A stretch of DNA of 64,000 nt from Gorsachius magnificus (Eukaryota; Chordata; Aves; Pelecaniformes; Ardeidae): the NCBI GenBank assembly GCA_034008185.1, contig CM067084.1, positions 17,318,385 through 17,382,384 on the forward strand, written 5' to 3'. Below, piece by piece: positions 26,388-38,900 of this stretch; within the stretch, counting starts at the first letter, position 1; each line of letters opens with the position of its first letter. A program made the position numbers and the translations under genes. The notes beneath the pieces were generated by a model. That model did no database searches. It was not told where the DNA came from and saw only the letters and a program-made list of their open reading frames with translations.

Positions 26388-27041
26388 CTGAAGAAATCTT
26401 TAAAATTGCAGAGATTTTGTAGAAAGGCAAAAGACACAGGTAAAAATAGACCAGAAAAAAGATGCTGCATGAATTCATTCCAATTTACAAACCTGCTGTA
26501 TTTTTTGACCTTTTTAATTGAGAGGACAGGCAAATAGGTGTTTATGGTTGAAATGAAAGACAACAACATGATAAAACCCAGTAAAATATTGCCAGGTATT
26601 ATATTTCTGATGGTTTATCTTAGCCATTAAAAAGAAAGCGTTCAAAAATATTTATATGGATAATACCCCTAACACTATTTTCAGTGTATTTGGGGGCCAG
26701 ATCATGTCTTTAAATACAGGCTGAGGTAGGGCTGGTGCATCAAGTGCATTAGAGACAAGCCCAAGAGTTAAGTCTTTTCTGCTCTCGCCCTTAAGCAGAA
26801 AATAAGTTACTGAAGATCTGAAGATATCATTTTTTGCCTACATAACATACCTCCCCACTTTAATCTGCAAGTACAAGAAGCAGAAACAATTTTGCCTGGT
26901 CTGGCTGATGATCAGAGACCGGACGTATTTTTCCACAAAGACCTAACTCCTTACTGAGTTTTAAAAGGACATAATAGAAGCATGCAGCTATATATTGAAG
27001 TCGGCCAATTAGCCCTCCTGTACTGCACAAGGGATTCTTAC

Positions 27042-27089
27042 TTCCTCTGCCGAACGCTTTCTCAGAGTAATCCCACTTGGTAGTCGTAT
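27042..27089 (-). CDS. Candidate exon 38, frame ambiguous
   Basis: The segment is 48 bp between acceptor ctgttatggctgactaag and donor GAGGAA followed by GTAAGAA. The phase 1 to 1 reading (TTTKWDYSEKAFGRG) fits both neighbours. A phase 0 reading is also open and extends further upstream. Confidence 0.42.
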
Positions 27090-27701
27090 CTTAGTCAGCC
27101 ATAACAGAAGTCTAAGGTCTCTAAAAAGCCTGCCTCTTTTCCTCTCTTTCGTAACCTCCTACGTTTCCAGCATCCTGTAAATAAGCATAATTAATTTTAC
27201 TGAGTGCTTTCACAACCCTAACAAGTATTTAAAAATGGAAGAATCACTCAGTACATATATGTTTTCTCTACACAAAGGTTCCCTTACACAAAATAGCAGA
27301 GCGTACCTTTACTGCCATGTTGCAGTATTTCTAACTTCGCAGTCCCGTCTTTGTCTACCCATCTTCCACTCAGTTCATGTATTGGTGCAACCAGCCTTGC
27401 TTGTCAGAGGAAACCAAGTACAATACCCACCCAATTTCATCCTTACTTGTAAAAGGGATTAGACCACATCAGGTCTGGCTCCCTTTGTCCCCCTCAGAGT
27501 CCTCCAACATCGTCCCACAGGGCTTCACGTGCCTGCAGGAAGTGTTAGAACTCACTGAGGCAACTAGACTCCCGGGAAGAGCACCAGGTGCAGTTGGGAG
27601 CTGCCCAGTCCCTGTCCCATGGCCAAGCTCAGCCCACCAGCAGCCACAACCAGCAAGGGCTGTCCCCCAAGGCTGCTGAGACGAATGCTCATGTTAGTAG
27701 G

Positions 27702-27750
27702 GAAGAAAAAAAAAAAAGAGTTAAAAAAAAAAAAAAAAAAGAAAAAAGAA
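27702..27750. repeat. A-rich tract
   Basis: Two poly-A runs (12 and 18) separated by GAGTT. The spurious lysine-rich frames here come from this tract. Confidence 0.85.
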
Positions 27751-28646
27751 ATGAGACCAAAAAACCCACTTGGGAACAGGAGAGCTACCAAGGAGACATG
27801 CATAGTCTGGTACAGCAGGTGAGTTTGGCAAGCATGAGACTAAGGTCAAAGTCCCAGCATGCTTGGTAAAGGCACAAATTGTGAAGATGCTGCAGTGGAT
27901 GGATGAGGTTTTTGCTCAGCATGGGACAGAGCAAATTTCTTAGGCTGCAGAAATCCCAGGCAGGTAAGGCCAGATGGTTCTGGAGCTGCTATAAAGAAAA
28001 CATATTGGCATGCCACCACTCAAAATAGATCACCAGAGCTAACGCCAATGCCCTGCTCATGCCCAGGGTGGGAACCTAAGTATTCACTCCCGTGCTGCTA
28101 GCAAAGACAATAAAAACCTTGTCTCTTTGATGTTGCCAGATCTAAGTGAAGGGGGAAAACTAATGGGTCATTTGTATAAAAGGGTATTTGTTTGCATCAA
28201 CCTCATTTTATGTCAAGAAATCACAATGGCTGGCTTCTCAGTTGACCCGTCAAGGCACACCAGAGTACATCTTTAGGCACCCAGATTTGAAAGAAGTGGC
28301 TAGTATGTTTATGCTAATTAACTTTGCATATTGTCTGTATGGAAAGCCAAAAGGAATATTCATACGCTTAGCTATTGGGATGTGCTAGAGAGCCTTGCTA
28401 CACTAAACTGATTTAATCTTCCATTCTGAGTTTTCATATATGTCTGTACAAAGATTTCCGCTACTAAAATTTGTAAGCAGACCCTCCTACAGATTATAGT
28501 GTTATAAACAGGTGATAAGGCAGAACAAGAACTAGCTGAATGGTTTCAACATCTCCAAAATCTGGTATTTAATTTTCTCTAAACTAAAGCACCAAGAATG
28601 CTGTGAAAGAACACTGAAAGATAAGAGATAGAGCCAGTTATTCCAC

Positions 28647-28750
28647 CCAACTGCCAATATGCTGTATGAATTTGCGGCTTCCATAAATTTTTGAATTTAT
28701 CTTCCTCATTTTTCACAATTTCTGTGTTATCTCTTAGAATGAAGTCATTT
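28647..28750 (-). CDS. Candidate exon 37
   Basis: The segment is 104 bp, phase 2 to 1, after acceptor aatgttttctaacag. The 34 codons are open and protein-like (NDFILRDNTEIVKNEEDK). The donor TTGG followed by GTGGAA is moderate. Its entry phase matches exon 36. Confidence 0.55.
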
Positions 28751-30769
28751 CTGTTAGAAAACATTCATTCTCATGCTGCTGGATTCTCATTAGTTTTCCC
28801 AATCTCTGAGTACTTTTTGAGGTTCAGATGTCCTAAGAGATTTTTGTTTTGTTTTGCAGCTCGTGAAGTCCAGCACAGGCTTTAAGAAGCTAATACGTAT
28901 CATAAAAGGCAGTTATTTTGAAATTAATCTCACTGTAGTTAATGCCCTTTCCCACAAGTTTATTGTTCAAACTATGTCACAAAATAATAGCAAGATGATA
29001 ATCTCTAAACGGGTGTGTACAGCAACAGCAAAATGAGAAAATGGAAACACTTAGGCCAGCATAATTGTAGTTAGCCATTGGTATCTGTCCTTCAAAAATT
29101 ACTGCTTGAATAAATACTCACATGATAAGGCATCAGTATTGCTGGCATCTTAATTGTGATACATTCCACAGTTTCCTTAATGGCTCTTGCCTATTTGCCA
29201 GGTTTCATCATTTGTACAGGAGTAAAGTGGTACTGTGGGCATGGGATAGACAGCAATGAGAGTTTGCCACCTTGTTTTAAACGGAGATTGATAAACTGAA
29301 CACAACAGACTGCAATGGCAGTGTATGTGATGCAGTACAAAAGCAAAAGGGGGGCTTGAGAGCAGGTTTGCTTAAAACTTCTGAAAATTAGAGAATAGAA
29401 AAGCAACATATCATGAGATAATACTCAAATCTGAAGATCTTTCAGCTTACCAATCAACTGAATTGCTTTAATATAAACTGCTATTTGGAAGGCCCTGCAG
29501 GATGTATGACTTAAGTAATTTTTTTTTTAACTCCAGTCTGATTTTTACATACATATGTATGTATGCAATACATACATAAAATACATGTATGTATTGCAAT
29601 ATATGTAATCCTTATCTCCCTCCCTGCTTAGAATTAATTTACTTGTACCTTTCTCACCCAAATTCTGCAAAAACATGCTTACACATTTACCTAATTTAAT
29701 GCCCTGCTAAAAATTTCTGAGTCTTTGTAAAATGACATTCCTTTTATACCTCTTTTGTTTTATGGCTCCTACTCTTTTCTTCTATAATTCACTAATAATA
29801 TCCAATGGTTTGTGTTTGTTTGGTTTGTTGGTTTTTTTATTTGGGTTTTTTGTTGTTGGTCTTTTTTGTGGGTTTTTTTTTAATGTGGCAGTTAATCTGA
29901 AATGCATTCAGCTTTGTGATAGCCGAGGAAAAATTCATATTTGCCTTGCAAAGAAATTGAATGCCTACTTCAAAAAATGCAGCATATAACGTTTCATGAT
30001 TCCATTCTCAATAGAATGTTGGGATGTCTCAGTCTATCATTCTGAGGAGCTTTTGTTTTTCACGATCATCTGTGGATAAAACTTTTTCACATTTCTTAGA
30101 AGTCTATTTCAGAAGTCAGTTATGAGTTTTGGAGCCTAATTCTATTTGCTGTCGATGGATGTTAGGCTTCTTTATTCCCTTTAAAATTAGGACATTGGAT
30201 AGTTCTGAAAATTTTACTCCAATGTGACTATTCTTGTTATATTTACCGCCTGATAATTAAGGCTATTAGAATATCTTTGACATACTCAACTAATTTTTGG
30301 ATGCTGGACTACTTTATATTTCTGAATTAACATTCACATCATCTATAAAAGTAGCATCTTCTTGATAAAAGCTAACAGCAAGCTTTGAGGTACAGCAAAC
30401 TGATAATACAGCTCCTGTTCACTGCACGGTACAATTCACGATGCTCAATGCAAAATGTAGCAACAAACTTGTAAGAGTGACAAGACAGCAGTCTGTGTGG
30501 TTTTTACTTTCTTTTATACTAGGCTAGACATTTATTTTTAAGGTTAAGTTGTAAAAAATTTGCATAGGAAATGGCAACCATAGCTCAAGATAAATCTTAT
30601 ATTCATCATAATTTATGTTATTAGATTACCCTTAGCATAGGTCATCAGAGGAGCACCTTTCTACAGTTCTATTTCTTTAAAAGTCCTATAATGCAGATAA
30701 ATTAAAACATACGCAGTAATGATTTAGCTGAGATGCAACACTGTGCCTTCAACGGAGTCCTTCTGTGAC
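28751..30769 (-). other. Intron between exons 36 and 37
   Basis: AT-rich sequence containing the ACAT/ATGT palindrome cluster near 29.55-29.60 kb and a T/G-rich low-complexity tract at about 29810-29882. No exon seen. Confidence 0.4.
29547..29598. repeat. Paired palindromes of ACAT/ATGT units
   Basis: A perfect 16-bp palindrome (ACATACATATGTATGT) at 29547-29562 is followed by a perfect 14-bp inverted repeat (TGCAATACATACAT with its complement, 7-nt loop) at 29564-29598. It could extrude as cruciforms. Confidence 0.8.
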
Positions 30770-30803
30770 CTTGCCAAGTTTACAGAGTGTGCCAATAACA
30801 GAG
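30770..30803 (-). CDS. Candidate exon 36, short
   Basis: The segment is 34 bp, phase 1 to 2, encoding LLLAHSVNLA, after acceptor cacttttctaatcccag. The donor GGCAAG followed by GTCACA is below consensus. It continues the helical text of exon 35 and joins exon 37 in frame. Confidence 0.5.
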
Positions 30804-31213
30804 CTGGGATTAGAAAAGTGACTGATTAAAATTTTGCTCACTAGGATAAAACACTTGAAATGAATCATCTAATTTTCCAGCATGTCCTCGAGTTGCTGCA
30901 GGCACAATAAATTACATTCATATAATGGCAAACAACTATGAAAAATTAGAGTTAATACATTTCATATATATTGTAACAGTATGTCCTATTTTTAAAACTC
31001 TCAATTACCTTGAATTTTGATGTTCACAGACACTGAAATATATGACCAGTATTTTTCAGGGTGAAATTTCAGAACCATCAGCCCGATCCAAAATACGCAT
31101 AACCCCACCAAGATCTTTCTCCTGACTCAGTAGACTCCAGAACAAGCCCTATCTGCACATTTCTGATTAACATCAAATGCTGTCCCTAGTATCTCCACAA
31201 AGAATAGACTCAC

Positions 31214-31427
31214 AGAGATGCTGAGTGTTCTGGGTATAACCTTGCACTCCAGTGAAACGAGCAGAATATAAATAGAAAACAGCAACAAGCAATTGCAGTG
31301 GAAAATAATCAGCAGAAGTAGTAATGGAATTAATGGCTGCCAAAGCCTTGCACATCATGGCAAAAATGCAATCTATCATGCAGCTGTTTGTCATGCTTGC
31401 AAAGGGCTCCAAAGGGCTAAGGTTCAC
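31214..31427 (-). CDS. Candidate exon 35, strong
   Basis: The segment is 214 bp, phase 0 to 1, with 71 clean codons. The acceptor is ctgagatttgcctccttag and the donor CATCTCT followed by GTGAGTC. The text is helical and hydrophobic (DYFPLQLLVAVFYLYSAR). No family is recognised. Confidence 0.7.
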
Positions 31428-33352
31428 CTAAGGAGGCAAATCTCTGAGGTTTCCTCTCTAGTAAAGAGATGTAGGCTCCTCCAGAGGGAAATTAAGAGCA
31501 GACTCTTCCAATTTCCTTCTCAAGGAGCCCATCTACTCCACCCACTGTAAAGACAGCCTGAGAAGATTAGCTGCCATGGGATAAAAGCCTGTTATTTGCA
31601 AAAGCAGTTACACAGCCAAGTAAATAGTTAACATCTATGTTTATGTAACAACCTCTAACTTCTGTCAAGATACTGATAGAGCTACTCAGTTAGTTTGGTG
31701 GGCCACTGAACAACATAATCAGCAGAACGGTCTATTTTAAGGTTCTTTAAATCAAATCCTTTTACATTGCTGAAAATACTATTTTTCATGGTCTCCTATT
31801 TTTACTACATCTGTTACAGTAGTTCCTAAAAGTTTCAGAGAGAATTATTGTGGATGCTCTATAAAACCCTTAAACTTGTCTTCTTTTGGTGTTCATCTGA
31901 TGTCATCAGGAACTCCTGCAATTGCTGAAAGGTACAGGAGCTACATTTTGCACTCTGTGCATTAACTGGATTTGAAAGCACTTGAACACACATATATGCC
32001 AGAATGCCAGCTATCAGGCAAACTGGGGAAATGCCAAACCTAAGAGAAAAATGAAAGCATTGCGGCAGTTCTCATTGTGCTCAAAAATTATAATAGGCTT
32101 TTGAACTGGATTTGAAAGCATATGGATGCTCTTAAAAGGATCACCATAATTTTTTAACTCCTGAAAGGCAACTTGCACTCTTCAGAATATCCTACCATTC
32201 TGCTGCACTGGGAACCTGGTACCTCCAAGGTAACCTAAATTGCTGGGTATCATGAAATACTCTATCATCATTCCAGAACATGACTGTGGGGAATGAATTA
32301 GATTACATAAGTAATCATGATGAAAACTAACAAGACAAATTCTGAAATAAAAATAAGACAAATTTAAGACAAATTGAAATCCTAAACCTCAATCTAACGT
32401 ACAGATCTAACACACAATCACTTCTCAATCGTTTTGTTTGTTTCTTTTCTAAATGAGGCACAAACTAGAATTCCTTACACAAACACAGATTGAGGTTCAC
32501 CAGACTACTGCTTTTGCAGAGACTGGCTCCAATCAGTGTACTTTTCAACAGTTTTCAAGAGTACAGTATTATAATTTCATTGCAGATTTTAAGGTACCTG
32601 AATTTTGTAAAGAATACACTAAGAAATACGATACAGACGCTTTTTTTTTTTTTAAGTGAGGGGATCTATTCTACCAGTGCAAGTCATTTACAATCTCAAA
32701 TGCATTTTCTGGAAAGTAAATGTTCACAATAAAAAATTGCATGCAATTTAACAAAAACTTATTACAGAGAGGTTCCTAGAAACAATGTGTATTTTTAAAT
32801 ACCTTCTAAATTTTGATAACTGATATTCGATTTTTTTTAACATCACAAATTGCATTACCATAACAGGGAGTCAACATATTGCTGATTTTTTTAGATCACA
32901 ACCACAAAAATATTAGCAAGTTAAAACCAGCTGCTGGGCTTCAGCTGAAAACATTTTATTTTTCATGCTACAAATATTTGCCTTCATTTTTAAAAGTGAC
33001 AGCTATTGTTATTGCAGACAAATGACAAGTTAATCCTAAACAGCCGTTTATCTAAGCAGCAATAAGGTACAAATATACTACCTTTAAAGAATGCATTTAA
33101 AAAAAATAAAAATCAAAACCAACACTCCTTCACTGACTTTGCTATATATTAGCTTTAATGTTTTATAAATGACTGTACAGGTGACAAAGAGGCTCCTACC
33201 AAAAATAACCAAAGGTAGAAAATAAACCCTCTGACCAAATCTCTAATATTCATGCAAGTTAATAAATTTTTAGACCAGCAATGAGATGCTAGTCCATTTT
33301 AGGGAATATTTCTCTATTCCTTTGCAGCCCTGAATTAGAGGTTTGCTCTAAC

Positions 33353-33441
33353 AGTAATATAATATGCTGTAGCTACAGAAAAAAATATGCAGTTAATAAA
33401 GGAATTCAATCTGTGTGATCCAATATTTCTTTCTACATTAA
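33353..33441 (-). CDS. Candidate exon 34
   Basis: A very strong acceptor (aatatttttcttcctag) opens NSFINCIFFSVATAYYI. The donor is unclear: ATTACT followed by GTTAGA (used here), or TCT followed by GTAGCT at 33376. Both leave at phase 0, as exon 35 requires. Confidence 0.5.
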
Positions 33442-33726
33442 CTAGGAAGAAAAATATTAAGAGAAGCTCAGACACTGGTATGACTGAATGATTACATGGA
33501 AAGAGATGTTTACTGTTCACATGGAGTGCATCACTTTAAATCCTCACTCAGGAAAGCATCCTTATTCAGGAAAACGCTTAAGCACATACTTAACTTTAAA
33601 CACATGCTTTGGGCCCAGTGAAGTAAGTGAGATTTAACTACATCCCAAATAATAACGGATATAAAGCCAAAAGATATTAACATGAATGGTTTTTGGATTC
33701 AGGTTTAGCATTTTTCAAGTCTTAAA

Positions 33727-33788
33727 TATACACATACAGACACATACATACACATATACATACACCCCCACACAGACACATACACAGA
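33727..33788. repeat. CA/TACA-rich simple repeat
   Basis: Imperfect CACA/TACA units, about 60 bp. Confidence 0.85.
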
Positions 33789-33936
33789 GAGGTCTGTCTC
33801 TAAATGAAGCCAAAATACGAGAAACTAAAATTCAAAAGATAATTTGCTAAGAAACCAGAATTAAACTGAAAACAGAGATTTTTAAATACAGTGGCCACTT
33901 CATCTTACTGGTTCCTTAAATCCCAAGTTTACTTAC

Positions 33937-34015
33937 TATAAAGTAAACATTTATGAAAGCCTGAGCATTTCCTATCTGGAAATCCCTTCCATACTCTCAT
34001 GTCCCAGGTTTTGAT
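33937..34015 (-). CDS. Candidate exon 33
   Basis: The segment is 79 bp, phase 0 to 1, with acceptor ccatttcttttctgtgag and a strong donor (TTTATA followed by GTAAGT). It encodes TWDMRVWKGFPDRKC and beyond. Only this frame is open throughout. Confidence 0.52.
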
Positions 34016-34514
34016 CTCACAGAAAAGAAATGGTTTAGCTCTAACAAAAATCCAGTTTACATAGGTACTTTTGTCATGTTTTGATGCCAGGAACAAGAAT
34101 CAATTTCTCTTCTAAAGAGATGAGTCTCCTGATAAGAGACTGATGTTAGCAAAAGCACAGACTTTGCATCACAGATGACTTTATGGGTTTCTTTTACGTA
34201 AGATACAGAAGAAAAAATAAGGCATAGTTCATAACAGTATGATAAATCTTTACAATTAGATTACTCTAATCATTAATTATTCAATCACTTATTGGGTTAA
34301 TCATTAATCATTATTTTCGTGATAAAAAAAATGAGGATTCCCCCTCATTACATCTCTCAAATAAAGAAAATATGTCTTTTTAGAAGCAACTGCTAAAAAG
34401 GGGGTTGGGTGAAGCTTCATTGAAGCTGTGCAGCATGATAACATCATTTTTGTGGAGTAAAATGCAGTTAAGCTCTTTTTAAAAGCTTAATAACTGAAGC
34501 TGTAAGACTTTCAC

Positions 34515-34617
34515 CCTAAAATAGTACTTGCACAAATCTGCCCAGCAGTAAGACTGTATGTTTGAGGAGACTTTTACTGTGGACTGAAGACAGACTTGAT
34601 TATTAGTTGATGAAGAG
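34515..34617 (-). CDS. Candidate exon 32
   Basis: The segment is 103 bp, phase 2 to 0, after a long pyrimidine-rich acceptor (ctctgttcacacatctgtag). The text TNNQVCLQSTVKVSSN and on is open, and the donor is TTTAGG followed by GTGAAA. Both phases match exons 31 and 33. The composition is less distinctive than its neighbours. Confidence 0.5.
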
Positions 34618-35267
34618 CTACAGATGTGTGAACAGAGGCAGCCAAACAGCCAGAAAAGCCAGGGGAACAGCAAGAGAAATACTTACCATCTGACTATCAG
34701 ATAGTCTGTGCTATTTGGAAATCAGAATGAAACACAGAAAATAATCTGCCATCTCTTTCATTCCTGTTGTGCTTGAGGAAACAGATTGTTACATCTTCAG
34801 TAAACAAGCAAAGTGGCATCTAAGAAATACTGCTTAATACCACCAGTTTCTCCCCATAACAGGAAAGGGAAAAGCAAGCAAAAAAACCCCCAAAAAAACC
34901 CCAAATGGTAACATTAGAAATAAACAATTTCTAATTGTTTAAAAAGCTCACAGCTGAATAGAAGGACCTGCTTCAACCAAAAAGAAGTGGAGAAAGTTCC
35001 ATGCCTTGATATTCTGTAACGGCTTGGTCTAATGGTTTCCTGCACACTTAAAATTTGCAATATATATCTCCAAAGCCAGAATTAGCCCACTTCAGCCAAA
35101 CCATATCACGGAAGACTATGGAGCACAAAGAGAGAGAAAGTGGAAGAGAATGAGGTCCTTGTAGAGGAAAGCCTACACTGAGACTACCCAGCCTAGAGGT
35201 CTGGCTGAGTACATGTAGATGGGCTGCAACTGTGCCAGGAGTAGACACAAGAGATTTTTCTTCTTAC

Positions 35268-35371
35268 CTGTGGCAGAAGACCCCATCTCCAAGAAACATG
35301 GTGTTCAGGATTCTGAGAACCCTTTCTACACTGTTTTTTGTAAGAGAGAACAGTATGATATCAGTTGTGTT
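35268..35371 (-). CDS. Candidate exon 31
   Basis: The segment is 104 bp, phase 0 to 2. Acceptor atcctcgggctgttag leads to 34 open codons ending in VERVLRILNTMFLGDGVF. The donor GCCACAG followed by GTAAGAAG is strong. A second acceptor 50 bp inside is in the same frame. Confidence 0.65.
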
Positions 35372-35556
35372 CTAACAGCCCGAGGATGAAATGCATTGAA
35401 AGTAATGCAGTAAAGTCTGTCTGATTTCCTTTCTATGTTTCCACAAAAATAAAATATGCTCTTGTCCCACTAATCTCTCTCTATCTGGAGCACAGATGAA
35501 AAGCTGACCCTGCAATCTATACTAATTTCAGTAAGCTCTGCAACAAGGTGACTTAC

Positions 35557-35655
35557 ATTTTCAGCATTGTACAAACTTAAGTGAATCATTCCCATCTTAT
35601 TTGCAAAGCTGCTAACTTCCAAGGATGGCTTAGCAAATATGTAGGGAAAACATAG
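35557..35655 (-). CDS. Candidate exon 30
   Basis: The segment is 99 bp, phase 0 to 0, with acceptor gggatgcctttcag and a strong donor (GAAAAT followed by GTAAGT). The text includes SSFANKMGMIHLSLYNAE. It joins both neighbours in frame. Confidence 0.65.
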
Positions 35656-35741
35656 CTGAAAGGCATCCCCAGGGTGTTCTATACCATACATGAAAAATAT
35701 ACAAAGATATCCAAGCTGGTAAATTCATATATCACATATAC

Positions 35742-35974
35742 AACAATAATTTTCAGGCTTGGATTCAGAAGCTGTGCAATTCTCAGTGCTTGAAAACAGC
35801 TATGCTGCTCTAAGGACTGAGATGAAGATGGTTTCTGGGGATATGAAAGACTCCTTGCCTTTAGTACATTTGATAACTCCTCATACACAAGAGTTGTCAA
35901 ACTCTCACTCGTAAAGGGTGTTCTGTTAAGATCAGCATTATAAAGCCTCCTTTTGGCAGAAAGTAAGTGTTGGA
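35742..35974 (-). CDS. Candidate exon 29, longest open exon
   Basis: The segment is 233 bp, phase 1 to 0, with 77 clean codons after an excellent acceptor (gttcttgtttctgtttcaag). It begins QHLLSAKRRLYNADLNR and contains a serine/proline-rich stretch. The donor GTT followed by GTATAT is weak. The intron to exon 30 is 86 bp. Confidence 0.65.
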
Positions 35975-38900
35975 CTTGAAACAGAAACAAGAACCAAGAA
36001 GAAAGACAGCATTTCAGATAAAAATTAAAAAATCTAGTTTCTGTCTGCAAAGCTATATAAACATTCATATCAACGATTAAAAGTTCGGGATCCATAACCG
36101 AATGGTGTTGGAATTTTAGGTATTATTGTGATGACTGATTGTTCCATTTCTATTCAATATTGAATCTGATTTGCTGTCTGATTTGATAATTGCTGTGCTT
36201 TATTCTTTATATTAGCATAAAGAATAGTATTTCTTGAAATACATTTTCCTGAGTGTATTCATATTATTCAACAACACTAGTCATTACCCCAAAAATTAAT
36301 TATATAATTTTAATGAGCTTAAGCACATTTACAATAATGGATTCTAAGTCTCACTTTTTTTCATAAAAATATGTGATTCTCTATTAGATAACCCAGAATT
36401 TTACCCAAATATTCCATTTGCCACTTATATCTCAAGTATTACTTACATGGAAGAGCAGAGAAGCAGGAGGACATACAGCCCACAGCCAGCTTAGATACTT
36501 AAACTGGTAAGCATTAAGACTCCAAGTGCCTAGAGGAAGGTTTCCACCTGGAGAAGCAGTTATCATTTGTCTCTTTCCCAGACAAAGACATAGACTCTTT
36601 ACAAGCACAGTATTTCACAAGCTGCCCAACTAAAAACCACACTATTCTCCTTTTTTCAGATTACTCTATGGAGCATGATTACTACATGAATTCAAAATAT
36701 TTTATTGAAATGTACATAAGTATGCTTCAATGGATTTTAGGTTTACCAAAATAAAATGTTTCCAGAAAATCTTTTCAGTATGCCCTGAATGAAAGTTTCA
36801 GGAATCTTTTTATTAAGCCTTTCAGGTTTTTATTTTGATTCAGGATGAACAGACAGAAATAAAGAGGCAATTCTTACCCAGGTACAGAACACATTTTTTT
36901 AAAAAATGCAGCATCAAGATCTTTTTTTTCTGATGACATCTGTACAAAAGATGATTTTCTGTGGTTTGCATGCAGATTTATTGAGATCAATTATCTTTGA
37001 CTGGTGACCTTGACCAAAATTTCGCTAGTATTCCCTCCCCTCTTTCTCCCCTCTTTGGAAGCAACTGATTGCAAAGGCCATATCAACTCTTTTTGCTGTA
37101 TTTACTTAACAGCTGTGTTTGCTGTATTTACCTAACAGCAAAGAACATGGAATATTTGAGCTCTGTTAGGATGAAAAGTGGAACATATTGTGCATGCCTT
37201 GAAAATTGGTTGCCCGGTGCCTACTAGTTGAGCTGTTGTAAGGATAATCAGGGAACCTGCATCCAGAATCTCTTAATTACATGGATCATTCCCCTGTTTG
37301 TTAGGCACAGAAGATTCCTGAGAAAGAGAGAAATAGAAAGTGCTCAGACTGCTGGGAAAGAAAATAATTCAACAACAGGATTTTATTTAAGTCAACGTCC
37401 TTAAAGTGTTTTAAATGAAACCAGTCATTAAGGTCTTATAATTAATGCCTTGCACAATTATAAAATAATTAGGGCCTGATCTTGTAATGTCTTCTCTCTG
37501 GAGAACACACACATCAGATTCCCTTGGAATACCTGTACACTAGGCACAGCCGCTGCTAGCATGGACGTATCTGAACTCGCTTTACCAATTACCTTGAGTA
37601 CTGGGTGGCAGTGACAGAGAAAAGCTCAGAAAAGGCCACAGTCTTAAATATTTACAGGTCTCATGGAGCATATTTTTTGTAGTCCACACTGCATTCTGTC
37701 ACTGTAGCTACCCTGTTAGCAGAAGCCAGCCTAGACCATTTAAAACTGCACTGTGGCTCTATATTACTTTGATGGGTCTATGCTATAGTAATAATTCTAA
37801 GCCTCTAGTTTTCCAGACTGCCTAAGGATGCCAGATCTCAGTTCCCATAGTATTAATAAACAAAAGTATTTTATTAAAAAGAACTACGTCCAACTAATCT
37901 TTACGGCTTTCCTTACAGAAGCCAAATCAGAATTGGGGAAGTATAACTGAGTTATCTTTGGTAACAGTTTTTCTTAGCTACAGTGAACGTAAAGACAGGG
38001 AAGTAATGTTTGTTTTCCTCTGTTTCTCTCGGATCCTAACAGACTCTCTCTGTAAAAAAGTGAATAAGAAAAAAAAAAATCAATGTCTATCTATAGCTAT
38101 GCAACTGGATGTCAGGTATTATTTTAGAAGCTTCACTGGGCATTCAGAGCATAATCATACTTCAAATGATGTCCTTACTTTACACCACAGAAATGGCTGC
38201 ATGAAAATGTAGTAACAGCCGGAGAAATAAAATTCACGGTCCCCTGAAATGCTTTGGAAATTGTGATTCTTGCATACAGATTTCACACAACGACATTAGA
38301 CTGGAGGTTTTATAACCAAGTGAAAACTAAAATGTTAGAAAACAGGTTAACCTCTCGATATCCTTTCAGAAATGGTGATTAAGGATGCCTTACATGATGT
38401 CAGTAATAAGGCTTTGAAGATATAAAATACTGTTAAGAGCTAAGTATTGTTCTGAACCAGTGTGTGTATAATAGCCCCCCCAGAAGGGACTAACTAACCA
38501 GAGATTCAAGCAATTCAAAATATATGCCAAGCAAAACTACATTTCACTGCCAAAATTTTTCCCCAAGAGGTGAATAACATTTTCCATAAGTCTGTGGAAA
38601 TGACTGAATTAAGTTTGGTAATGAAATACTCATAGCTACTTTTTATGTATGCTTCAACATTTCATTTCTCTACTGAAAAATATGGGTTGCATTAATTACA
38701 TAAAAGGGAAGCTCATATTTATTATTCAATGAAAAGATTAACAGTCTAAACCACAATATTTTAATACACTAGGGAATATTTATCTCAATGTTTAAAGCAT
38801 GAAATTTGCTTATCTTAACCTACTTTTTATCCTGAAAAATTATTTATATTATTACAGTTTAATTTTACAGAATTTCAGTTACATATAAAATATATTGAAC

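Noticed and set aside
27588..27869. Lysine-rich plus-strand open frames
   Set aside because: They are generated by poly-A runs.
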